Assembly: GCA_916613615.1 (NCBI GenBank)
Contig: OU744730.1
Span: 24,123,906-24,187,905 of the forward strand
Origin: Steromphala cineraria
Lineage: Eukaryota > Mollusca > Gastropoda > Trochida > Trochidae
Direction: 5' to 3'
Length of the DNA: 64,000 bases
Numbering within the stretch: position 1 is the stretch's first letter; each line of letters opens with the position of its first letter. This document shows, piece by piece, positions 10,155-20,904 of the stretch. A program made the position numbers and the translations under genes. The notes beneath the pieces were generated by a model that saw only the letters and a program-made list of their open reading frames with translations, was not told the origin of the DNA and ran no database searches.

Positions 10155-13100
10155 ATGATATCTTACATAAACTCTATATATTATCCTTTTAACAACACAA
10201 ACACATACGAGTATTTTGGTCTGCTTTGGAAAAGTTTCCAAAATTACTCATTACCAATAGATATATAAGCTATTCGACACTTACATCATGTATATGTTTT
10301 TGTCTGATATGGAAACGTTTCCAAACTCAGGTGAGACTCAATGACGTTAATCATATGACATATTCAACAAAACCAACACATAGTTTTGCTGTAGAAACGT
10401 TTCAAAAACCTAAAGTTTGATTCATTGGCGCTTGTCATTGTTCCGTTTTCAGTATTGCTTGAGAAAAGATAAGCATTTACATCGCTTCACGTACTTGGCC
10501 CCCAAGAATATAGTATGTTTCAAACTTGGTTCGAAGAAAAAACACAGATGAAACTGAATATATCTAAATCTGTTTTTTTACTTGGAGACCCCGATCAAAG
10601 CATTCTCATAAATCATCTATACTTTATTCTCAAAATGTATATATATATGTGTAAAAACAATGAAATACAGCTATTTTTCCCAGTATTGATAAAACATATT
10701 AAGCAAATTCACAAAATTGAAATGTTTATTTCAGACGCTACAAATACAACATTTTCTAATAAATGGCCGATACTAACGCAACATTTGTAGCACATCCAGC
10801 AACAACCAGCTCTCCCACGCCTTTTTAAGTCTTTTTAATATTAAACCCGATTACTGATATGTATGTGGAATATAACCCCACCGACCCCTAATCACGTGAG
10901 TCATGTAAGGGGTTTCCTGTATGAAATCGTGACGGGTTTGCTTCACGTAATAAAAAATAAAATATATATAGTTGCTCTTAGTACAACGTCGTACAATTAT
11001 TTGATATCAAACTGACGGGGTTAACAAGGACCTTGATTCCTGTGTTCAAGGCCTAGTTAACACGAGCCCTCATTACTTTAGAGATAAATTAGAACTATCA
11101 GACACCTGTGACTCTACAACATCTTCGACCCGACAATCGACAGGTCCCGATGACCACAAACTGTTATAGGCGATAAGAAGAGGTTTTACAACTTAATGAA
11201 TGTCAATTGCGGATACATTACTTGGGCTTTGTCAGCCAAATTGGTCCCAATAGGGTCGACCATTTATAGTCGATTTTAACATCCTAACCCTAGTCAAACC
11301 TTTGTCTAATTTAACCGGAATAAAGATCATACGCACTCATTAACACAACCTTCAAAGCAGCTGAGAATATCGTAGAGCGAAGGTTAATTTTTTATCACCC
11401 CATCACGTCGGGAAGGTGTTTTATATGGGAGACGGGGTACCAATTACGATTCTTCCCTGTCTGTCGGTCTTGTGTTTGATGATACGGGCGTTCCTATACA
11501 TAAAATGTCGTTTCCTCTTGTAGACTGACACCCAATCTATTAAAGTATATTTTCTGATAAAAATACGAATCAAGGTTATTAAATTTAATGACTAAGAGTT
11601 TATTCAATCAAGTGATATTCTTGAAGAAATATATACTTGATTTTTGTGTAAATTTCAGTGTAAAGTGGAAAGATAATAATGGTTTAGGAGACTGTTTCTA
11701 AGTCTATTGCTCTTGTCTTCTTTATACACTGGATCCAATTTTCTGCCGGATTTTCTGGCTTTGTTGTTGATGAAGTTGTATCGGCGTTATAGCCTGCATG
11801 TCGTGATGCAGAAAGGTTAGAAAACTGTGCACAGTGGGAATTCGGTTTTGTAAAGGGATTGTAATTGTTTCTTGAGTGAACAATACATCGTTGATTTTAC
11901 CTCTGAAGAGTTATTTTTGTAAGAACGATCAAAATCATAAAAACAGGTATTGATCAATAACGACGATTATCACAACATATCGTACTTTCAAATGATAAAT
12001 ATGATATTTCATATATTTAACATAATTTTAATAATTTATTTGTTTCCATGGAAAACATGTATTTAGATTAAAACCAAAAAAGACAGGTTGGAGATAATAC
12101 AATGTATGATATGATTTGCCATCGAAGTGGTATTTTCATTCAGTGTTGTAGTAATCACTGCATCTATCTATTTCAAGCACGATAATAGGGTGTTTTTTTT
12201 TATTCCTGTGAATTGTGCTTTATTCAACGATAGGTAAAATGACTACATGAAATATTAATTGGATGATTTTATAAATCAATTAACATTTAAACGAGTTTTA
12301 ACCTTTGTCGTTATTACGTTTAGTATATTAAGGAATTCCTAATTCATAATACCTTGCATATTTAATACTAGCATGGAAATTGCAACTTACCATAGAGATA
12401 GTAAGTAAACACAAAATCGCAGCCCTTGCGGAAATGTTGATTTATTCTCAAAAACTGAAAAAAATGAAAATAATGCTCTAACCTGTGAAAAAGGCCAAGT
12501 TTAGAAATGCAAGGTTTTGAAAACTTCCAAATACGTATCATTTCTTGATCGCCATGCTTTGCTCGAGCAACTAATGTAAAACTAGATTTAAATTTTTATA
12601 ATTTGCTATAAGTAACTTTGAAAATGTTGTTTAATACACTGAAGTACAAAAGAAACTTTAAACCACGTCTCCTTTCGATTTGTCAAATATCTAAAAGTTA
12701 TCAGATGCATTTGATTATTGTATGATCACAAAAACACATATTCGCAGTAGTTTAATCAGTTATTTATATAACAATTACGTTTATTCATTTCTTCAAAAAT
12801 ACTCATATTTCTTATAAAGCAAAATTTCATCTGATCGAACATTGCTTGAATCTCAATGAAACTTTCTCCACATGTAACCTATAATATAGTTCTGAAAGCC
12901 TACATCTGTCTGCTCTCTCATCCCTCGGCTTTGTTAACAAACTGCTGTGTTTGTTTGCTGTAATACAAGTATATTGTCAGGAAGTCGAACGTTTACCATA
13001 ACCGTTGTAAAATAAAGGTTAGGACAGCTTCTTGTGAGACACGTGTTTGACAATGTTTTTTCTTTGAGCCTTGAGTTCCGTGTGTATTCATTACAGATAT

Positions 13101-14818
13101 GACGGCAGGTATTGAGACTAACATATAGTCCCTGAAAAAAGTTCACGACTAATCATATTGTGTTAATATTTCTTTTTAAATTAAATAAATTGAGCCCTGA
13201 ACAATTCTTGATTTAAGGCCTAAAGCTGAGGTATCTAGACTTGCCAACATTTTCTGGACTTAAAAGGCTCCCATGTTCTTTTGCTTTAGGGTATGGATAA
13301 CACAGACTAGCAGGTATTTTTCAATATGTTATATGCCTCTACCATTCGAAAGTCAGTTTGATATTGAACTGCAATCCATTTCATCATTGGTAACAATGTT
13401 AATAAATTTCCCCTAAAAACAAGAAAAAACATATAAAACATCAAAGCTTCTGACATGATATTAATTTTATAATTACAGCTAGTATAAGAAGTATCTATCT
13501 TTACAAAGATTCCTTTTAAGTTTGGTAACAATCTAACAGATAAAAGATCTTATACATTTACATGGCGAGCAGAGAGAAAAGAACTTCGAGAGACAATCAG
13601 GCATAACATGATATGTTTTAAGTTTTGACGTCTCCATAAAATGTACATTCAACTTACAACAAAGAATTTAGCTGGCCAATCTCATACCAAAAACGATGAA
13701 AATGTACTAAACGTTTTATTGCCTAAATAATTAGTTTAAAGCTGAAACATACCTCGCAAAAAACTCAGCGAACAGGAAACCATTTTTAACATAAGATATG
13801 CAGAAGTAGTGAGAAGTAAAAGAACGTTGAACACGAATAACTACTGAATATGGCGTTTGAAATATATACGTTTCTCTAAGGGTTTCTCCAAATATAAAGT
13901 TTAACCCAAATGCATCAGGATAAATACGCAGAATAAAGTATCATCTCCCTTTTCTCTCCAGGTCTCCAAAGAAACAGAAGTTTTTCCATACCAAAGCATG
14001 TTTCCCAGGAAAGATAGGTTAGACAAATGCTATGTATGCATCCTGTGTATAGATGATAACAAATAGCGCGCAGTGGAATGTAGAACAATGTAGCATTTGC
14101 AGGCTGTTGGAACCGGATATGAGATGCACCCTAGGGATCTGCACGTGCAATGACGTCATTCCTTCTTTTAAAACTCTGAGATTCAAGGTTCACTTCTTGT
14201 AATAGATGCAGAACATACTAGAATATCATCCTGTGGCATTTTGCTTCAGTACACCACTTATACTATCTCTGTTCTCTCTGTTATGCGATTAAAAACGTTC
14301 GTGCGTTGCGGAAAACTAAGGTTTAAGAAATTAAACTGAAAGAAAGAAGGTTTCAGTTCTCTTCAGTCTTCGTAAGCGGCCCTTAGCAAAAACAACGATC
14401 TGTTACTCAAGTTTTTATTTAAATAAGTTGAGACAGATAATCTGTAGATGTTATCGGCGTAGACATAATTCAGTCTCTGAAATTATATAAATAAGATATA
14501 ATTTTCAAAACAATCATTTTAGTAAAAGGGAGCCTCGGAAAATCTACAGATCCAGACTTGTTTTTCAAGAGGCCTTGTTAATGTAAGCCTACAGTCTGAA
14601 TGTAGGACTATTATCGGCGTTAAGGCACATTTAATGGTCCTTATATCTCCTTCCATGAACGTGTCCATATTACCCACCATATATTCCCCTCACATGTATG
14701 TTTTATGCAATTTGAGCATTTTTGGTATTCCAGGGCACTGACACAGCTATTTGAAGCTTGAGAGTTATGGCCTGCGCCTACAGACCTGACCACACCAGCA
14801 TGTAGGTAATTTCCTGCA
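10155..14818. other. no recognisable feature
   Basis: 4.7 kb of mostly AT-rich DNA with only short chance frames. A TGACGTCA palindrome lies near 14,150. I could not support any gene or element here. Confidence 0.45.
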
Positions 14819-15421
14819 GGTAAGGCATGTAGGTATATGCTGGACGCAAGGTAGCGATATATGATTTTGGAAGAGAGAGGGGCAGCAGGGAGATAGGTTA
14901 GGGGAGAGAAAGAAGAAAAAGAGAGAGAATGGCAGAGGGACCGGAGAAGAGGGAAGGGGGAGTGATTGAAAGGGAGAGAATGATAAAGAGGGGAAGTTAG
15001 AAACAGAGTGACAGAGAGAGAGAAGAAGAGAAAGGGAGAGAATGAGAGAGGAACCGGGTAAGGAGGAAAGAGAGGAAGTGAAAGAAAGGGAGAGAATGAT
15101 AAAGAGGGGAAGTTAGAGAGAGAGAAAGAGAGAGAGAAGAAGAGAAAGGGGGAGAATGATAAAGAGGGGAAGTTAGAAACAGAGTGACAGAGAGAGAGAA
15201 GAAGAGAAAGGGGGAGAATGAGAGAGGAACCGGGGAAGGAGAAAAGAGAGGGAGTGAAAGAAAGGGAGAGATTGATAGAGAGAGAATGAATGAGTGAGAG
15301 AGAGATAAGAAAAAAGAAAGAAAGAGAGAATGAGAGGGAGAGAAGAGAAGGAGAAGGGGTATGTGGAACAGAAGGTAAGGTAAAGACATGCTGGTATATA
15401 CTGGACGCCAGGTAGCGAGAC
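14819..15421. repeat. polypurine (GA-rich) tract bracketed by direct repeats
   Basis: From about 14,870 to 15,360 the plus strand is almost all A and G. A ~65-bp unit containing GATAAAGAGGGGAAGTTAGA recurs at least three times. The tract is bracketed by similar sequences at about 14,827-14,862 and 15,387-15,423, both reading TATAYTGGACGC then AGGTAGCGA. The minus-strand frames rich in Leu, Ser, Phe and Pro here only translate the CT strand. Confidence 0.85.
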
Positions 15422-16263
15422 TGAGAGAGACTCAGGGTCTGAGGTACTGAATATCATACAACAACAACACTGCAGAGTTTGTCTACAGCCATGTGTTTTC
15501 ACCTTTCTCGTTGCTCAAAGGTTAAATTAAATCATATTGCTAGGATGGGAGATCAGATGTACATGCATGTGTGAACAGGCGGCGGGTCATGTGCACATGT
15601 GGTCTAGATATACCAGGAGTTAGGAAGCTTGTGTTTTGGGAATATCTACAAACTATGTGTTTAAGATTGACCTTCTACCAAGCAGGAGAGTTGGAGAGAA
15701 AAAATGTCCCGTTTCATATATATTTACGGGGCGAGTCGACGACAATTTTCTTTCGAAGGAATGTCATTTGGGTAGCAAATATGCCGCGGTTTCCAAAAAC
15801 GATATTACACGGTACCAGGTTTTATGATGTTGTCATGTATTTAAACTATGCTTCACTATGAGATAATATATTTTCGATTGTGATGTCACGTCTTTCGTAA
15901 TGCGAGAACAACTTAAATAACTATCAAACGACATGACAATAATGAGATAATCCTTTTTATCCTACCTCATGTAAGCATCTCGATCTCTGATTGGTCCACG
16001 TGACCCTGAATAAATACTGATATCCCTCTCTTGAGCGGGGAATAAATCGTTATACCCCGGCACATAAAAAGCATGAAAAAGCGTGCAGACGGAGCGTCTT
16101 GAAATGTACAATGTATGTTACCTCGAACGCATGATTAAGCTGGTTACTTTTGATCAACTGATATGTAGCTTTGAACAAACTATAGTAAAATGACTTACGA
16201 ATTCTTACCCTTTATCTTCATATTATATATGCGTTTTGTTTAAACATTCGGTAAGATAAATTC
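15422..16263. other. no recognisable feature
   Basis: A 96-codon frame at 15,571-15,861 has no motif I recognise and overlaps another open frame. I do not call it a gene. Confidence 0.4.
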
Positions 16264-16402
16264 GTTATACCATTCAAAGGCGGGGTACACGGGGAGATAT
16301 CCGCCTCTCGCTTGGTGTTATGCAACTCGCCTTCGGCTCGTCGCTTAACACCAAGCTTGAGGCGGATATCTCCCCGTGTACCCCGCCTTTGAATGGTATA
16401 AC
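16264..16402. repeat. long near-perfect hairpin (foldback)
   Basis: Arms 16264-16320 and 16346-16402 are 57 bp each and complementary at 55 of 57 positions by my reading. The loop is 25 bp (16321-16345) and GC-rich. The arms contain GGCGGGGTACACGGGGAGAT and its complement. The hairpin has much higher GC than its flanks. No TIR family match elsewhere in the window. Confidence 0.9.
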
Positions 16403-17516
16403 TTATAATATAAACAATAACGTCGTATCATTCAACTAACCTTTGAAATATGAAAAAAAGTAAGAGTTGGAGTAAGATATTTCATTTCAGTTAAAGCAAC
16501 TATAGCACTTTTCAAATATTAATATGGGTATATCATTTATAGTTAAGAATGATTCATTCAAACTCAAAATCCACAAGTCAAGGTCTGTATGCTTACGTCT
16601 ATTTACTTGACAGTAACAAATCCAGTGCAGTTTAGGGATTTGATACAATGAAAATAATTGAAGAAAATTGAGAACTAGTTGAGTATATATTATATTTTTC
16701 TAAGTTCTTGCTTATATAAGTCAAAGATAAAAGGTAAATATATTTGATCATTCTACAAACGTTTAGGTTAAAGTCAACATCGCCTCAACAAAATATGTAT
16801 TAAAAAAACTACTGGCGCTTTTATGGTTGAATTGCAGCATATATTTGAACATGATAAATGACAATAAATTTGACAAATCCTGAAATTCCATTTTGTATTT
16901 CTTTCAATATTCGATTTGTTTTGTGATGATAAACTTATCTCAAGATCATACTAATATTTTTAAGGGAGCAAGGAGTACTCTCTGAACATTGAAACACATA
17001 AACACACCTGCACAGAAGCTCCTTCCAATCCATCATAATTAGCCGGGTCAGGAGATAGACGACATCCTACAACTAATTTGTCGTTATCTGTTCTGTCACG
17101 CATGTATATATTGTCTAGCTAACTTGGAGTAACACAAGGCAATAGTCTAGCTCCTAGGTCTTTCATCATGAACACGGGGAATGTCACTAGTAACGTGAGA
17201 AATCACACAGAGAACACAGTTAGTTCCAGGTGCTGATAAGCATCTGTCAGGGACTTCAACATGCATGTATTTATATTGTTCAGGGTTTATCTACATGGAA
17301 CTGGCATGTACATGCACATGATCTACTCGGTACATCTCACAACTTCACTTATCTGCCTGCATCTACAACAGGCAGATTCATCATCCTTGCAGCTGATTTC
17401 TGAACGATAACAATTCTGTCAATTCAGACCTTTTTAGATATAGACACAATAAAATAAAATGAATAACTGTATGTAAATCGGCTTCATATTTTTTAATTTG
17501 AGGTCCTACTGCCTTG
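16403..17516. other. no recognisable feature
   Basis: AT-rich, no supported gene or repeat. Confidence 0.5.
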
Positions 17517-18010
17517 GACAGACAGACAGACAGAATATTTTATTAACGTCTCACATGCATGTGTAATACATCCAATCGCTCAGCGATTTATGAGAGACAA
17601 TATACATATGATAAAACCACTAAAATGTGTAGGGACAAAAATATCAGTAAAACATATATACACATAAAAAGTTATGGATTATATAAAATATAAAATGAAC
17701 AGGAGTCACTTCATATAACAGGGATTTCAGTAATATGCAAGTTCAAATGACGTTGGATAACAGAAATCAGCTTGTTCCATCCGATAACTTCATGTGCAGA
17801 TACTCCAAAACCACCATTCACAAGCATTTACGGAGATACTGAAAGGTACTAGAGGTCAAATATCTATGGTGAATGACGAGACATATTTTTAATATACAAG
17901 TTCTGTCTAGGTTCCTGGCATTTCTACATAATGCCGTAATCGAAGAGATCACTTGTTCTTCAGTAGTTGTATCATTGTCGAATCGTCGTCTAGCAAGAAT
18001 AGTTGTGTAT
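17517..18010 (-). pseudogene. probable LINE 3' end with (CTGT)n tail
   Basis: Read on the minus strand, sequence ends GTTAATAAAATATTCTGTCTG and continues as a CTGT tandem tail: an AATAAA signal followed by a short-repeat tail, a known style of non-LTR retrotransposon end. Upstream on the same strand, near 17,890-18,000, a short frame reads RRRFDNDTTTEEQVISS then ITALCRNARNLDRT before stops, possibly an ORF2 remnant. Another LINE end with AATAAAATAT and a different tandem tail is at 28,515. Family not assigned. Confidence 0.4.
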
Positions 18011-18929
18011 GCAAAATACCTTTATAATTCTTCATCACTTTAACTTACAAACTCCCATCAAAATAGTAACCCTTTGTCAATTTAAACATCGTGAACTGAA
18101 CAAATCTCAAATGTCATTCCATACGTTGTTAATGCTTTTATAAACTAAAAAACATCCATTATGATCTATTGCAAACAAAGTGAGTTCCACTGAGTATTTT
18201 CAGTTCTGTTTGCACATTAATCATGTCCGTACATTCTCCGCTGCCAGTGCGATAGTGCATCTGCGCAGGACAGGACGTGCACAAGACATAAGCAATCTAC
18301 TGTCTACCCTGTGTGCAGGATAACCCTCATCTTGGGTACAGAATGACGACATTGACCGATCACCGAAGTGGCATTGTCCATAAACCTATTAAACAATTTG
18401 CTAAAAATGTAAAGAGGTATTCGTTAAATACCGTGCAGCAACAGTGCTGTTTGTCAGAAACAAGAAAATATAATGTTTTAGTGCAGATCTGTCTGTCATC
18501 AAGTCTGTTTTCATGATTTATGACAGCAAAAGCTTCTTGTACCCAGCTTTGCTTCAAGAACGGCATGCCAACACAATCCCTAGCATCGTCAAGAAGTAGA
18601 TAGCGGTTACTAGTCATTAGACCGACGGATAATTATTTTCCTGATAATCTAATCGTTGACTCCTATCAAAATTCCGACAAAGAAATTCTTACTCAATGAT
18701 ATATAACTGAGACCATTCTAAAATATATCCTTCGCAAAAGATTATGAATTGATTTGACACGACCAGACATGCGTCTGTCTTGCATTTGTTTCTTCCCCCT
18801 CTTATTATATTATTAACCCTTATCATTAGCAAAATCGTCATCGCTGTCGTTATCATCATCATTGTCGTCTTCGTCGTTGCCGTTTTATCAGCATCATCAC
18901 CAACAACAACATCATCAACATATTTGTCA
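18011..18929. other. no gene; trinucleotide-rich edge of duplicated segment
   Basis: 18,840-18,940 is a cryptic CAT/CAA/GTC trinucleotide repeat; unit 2 has a matching CAT-rich stretch at 35,705-35,750. Short Ser/His-rich frames here are microsatellite translations. Confidence 0.6.
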
Positions 18930-19232
18930 TAATCAGCATCATCAAGATATAGTTAATGTAATACTTCAACATTTAATTCTTGGTTTTTGCAGTTTCTTCT
19001 TGCTGCACCTGAATGTGGACGTATCATCATCATCAGCAGCATCATCATCATAATCATCTTCATCATCGTTTTATCATAGTTTTAATGGCACAGGAAGACA
19101 AACAATATTCGTTTTCTTTGAATATGAACTTCCAGTTCATATTGCTACTAAAATGCTGTCTGTCAATAGATACAAGTCATGTATACGGTCCGCGTTACAT
19201 AACAATGTATAAAAGTACTCAGTTTCGATAAA

Positions 19233-19237
19233 ATAGT
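19233..19237. other. recombination core at left end of DIRS-like element
   Basis: ATAGT at 19233-19237 recurs at 25085-25089 on the other side of the element, once (as ACTAT) at the centre of the internal complementary region, and once in the empty site at 35990-35994. Confidence 0.85.
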
Positions 19238-19274
19238 ATGTTTTTGTTTAAACATCATTATTTATACTCACCGT

Positions 19275-19413
19275 CGATAGTTAACAATATGCCCGATTAT
19301 CCTAATCTGTCTAATTCCGACAATCCTTACACAGAGTAAAGACAGAGTTATCGCTGCCCTAAACTGTATCCAATACTCACCACCAGGTGGCTAACCCTAC
19401 GTCATCATTGCTT
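19275..19413. repeat. inverted terminal repeat (3' side of element)
   Basis: By direct comparison the 139 bp are the exact complement of 24928-25066, from CGATAGTTAAC to ATCATTGCTT. The sequence outside the ITR (19238-19274) differs from the other end, as in DIRS elements with extended termini. Confidence 0.92.
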
Positions 19414-19471
19414 CTTCTGACGGGCAGAAACAAGCCGATCGAACAGAGGGGAGGCCGGGTGGGAGCTAACG

Positions 19472-19567
19472 ATTGTTAACTATCGACGGTGAGTATAAAT
19501 AATGATGTTTAAACAAAAACATACTATTATTTAATATACTCTCCTCGATAGTTAACAATATGCCCGA
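19472..19567. repeat. internal complementary region (ICR)
   Basis: 19472-19527 is complementary to the left end (19233-19288), and 19523-19567 is complementary to the right end (25045-25089). The two halves overlap by exactly the 5-bp core ACTAT/ATAGT. In DIRS replication models the ICR templates completion of the outer ends and ligation of a circle, so it should equal the circle junction, as it does here. Position next to the 3' ITR is typical. Confidence 0.92.
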
Positions 19568-19827
19568 ATCCCACAGACGGAGGCGGGTGCGAGAGGCTGA
19601 AGCGATAACTTAACTCTATCTTTACAGGTGAGGGCTGGTGACCCACGAGTCGACACTAGAGAGATCCTCGAGGAGGATCCCCCGTCACCCGGAGAGGTTA
19701 ACCCTGACCCAACCTCGCTATGCGAGGGGGTCCGCAACCAAGGTCGCCAGCTAGCAACAAAAGACAACAGACACACAACTAAAATCAACCTCGGGTTTAT
19801 TACAAAGATGTAAGAAAAAGAACAAAG

Positions 19828-20904
19828 TTAACGAGCAGAGGGATGACTCCTGCGCTGAGGAGCCGAAGGAACTCGCTGCTGGGCGTACACCTGTGCGCCC
19901 AGACGGTTGATCCCCTCCAAGTCCTCGTTAGAGATATCCCGGAGGTAATGGTTGGCGAACACCAAGCCTGACTTCCAGAAACAGCCAGCCATGATGTCCG
20001 CCACCGCCAAGTTGCTGTGGAGAGCCATCGTCGCTGAGATGGCTCTAATCTCATGCGGATTAGATCTCGCTGGGGGATCAAGACCCGCGGCCTTGTAAGC
20101 GTCCAACACCGCAGAGCGGAGGTAGACGCTCAGTTGTCTCTTGTCAATCTCCCGGACGCTGGTCTGGGAATGTGGGATAAAGAGTCTCCTCCTCCCTTGA
20201 CGCAGTGTCCGGGTTTTCTCGGTGTAGATCCGTAAAGCTCGTACCGGACAGAGGAGACGGTTCTCCTCGTCCGTTGGATCTACACTCCCGGAAAGGGACG
20301 GTAACGAGAAGGTTCTACCCCTCTCGTCCGCGGCTTGGTTCTTACAGATGAACTCAGGTGCCAACCCCAGAGTAGCCGATCCCCCATCTCTCACATCAAA
20401 ACGCAAGAGGTCCGCCTGGAGAGCATGAAGCTCTGAAATCCTGGCTGCGGACCCCATTGCGACCAAAAAGGCTGTTTTGATGGTGAGACGGAGGATGGTC
20501 GTCTCCGTCAACGGCTCGTAGTGGTCCGACCTAAGATGGTTGAGGACCACCGCTAAGTCCCACTCCGGGGCCCTGAGTTTCATCCGCCCGTCCACGTTCC
20601 GGTAGGTCTTCACAAGCTCTTTGAGGACCGAGATGTCTATCTGGGGGTCACGTTTCCTGATAACGGACATTAACGCCGCCAGATTAGTGTTGATAGAAGA
20701 GGCTTTGAGCTTTCTCGTCTCTCGAAGATAAACTAGGTACTCAGCCACCTGAGGGACCGTGACTGCCTGGATATCGTACCCCTCCTTGGCGCAGAAAATC
20801 GCGAAGGCCCCCCACTGCGCATCATAGAGATTTCGAGTGGAGGGCCTCAGGGAAGTCGCCACCGCTTCGGCAACGGATTTGGAAAAACCCGCCCCCGTCA
20901 AACC
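19828..20904 (-). CDS. tyrosine recombinase of the DIRS-like element
   Basis: The integrase of DIRS elements: it joins circular cDNA to the target by tyrosine recombination. About 358 residues from GLTGAGFSKSVAEAV to the stop. An N-terminal SAM-like DNA-binding part (STRNLYDAQWGAF) is followed by the catalytic domain. Numbered in the full open frame (start 22533), Arg I is R698 in AARISELHAL, the HxxR box is H827-R830 in PHEIRAIS, W853 lies ten residues before the nucleophile, and Y863 is in FANHYLRD. All key residues are present. The frame is open back to 22533, but the upstream ~540 codons overlap RT/RNase H in another frame and show no domain, so I start the CDS where homology begins. That point coincides with the RT stop at 20898, suggesting frameshift expression or a lost fusion. 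Confidence 0.9.
   Translation of the reverse strand, partial: GLTGAGFSKSVAEAVATSLRPSTRNLYDAQWGAFAIFCAKEGYDIQAVTVPQVAEYLVYLRETRKLKASSINTNLAALMSVIRKRDPQIDISVLKELVKTYRNVDGRMKLRAPEWDLAVVLNHLRSDHYEPLTETTILRLTIKTAFLVAMGSAARISELHALQADLLRFDVRDGGSATLGLAPEFICKNQAADERGRTFSLPSLSGSVDPTDEENRLLCPVRALRIYTEKTRTLRQGRRRLFIPHSQTSVREIDKRQLSVYLRSAVLDAYKAAGLDPPARSNPHEIRAISATMALHSNLAVADIMAGCFWKSGLVFANHYLRDISNEDLEGINRLGAQVYAQQRVPSAPQRRSHPSAR

Noticed and set aside
14997..15502. Ser/Leu/Phe/Pro-rich membrane-like proteins on the minus strand
   Set aside because: Translations of the CT strand of a polypurine tract.
15571..15861. 96-residue plus-strand frame
   Set aside because: No homology I recognise and a second overlapping open frame of similar quality.
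18862..19231. His/Gln/Ser-rich short proteins
   Set aside because: Translations of CAT/CAA trinucleotide repeat.
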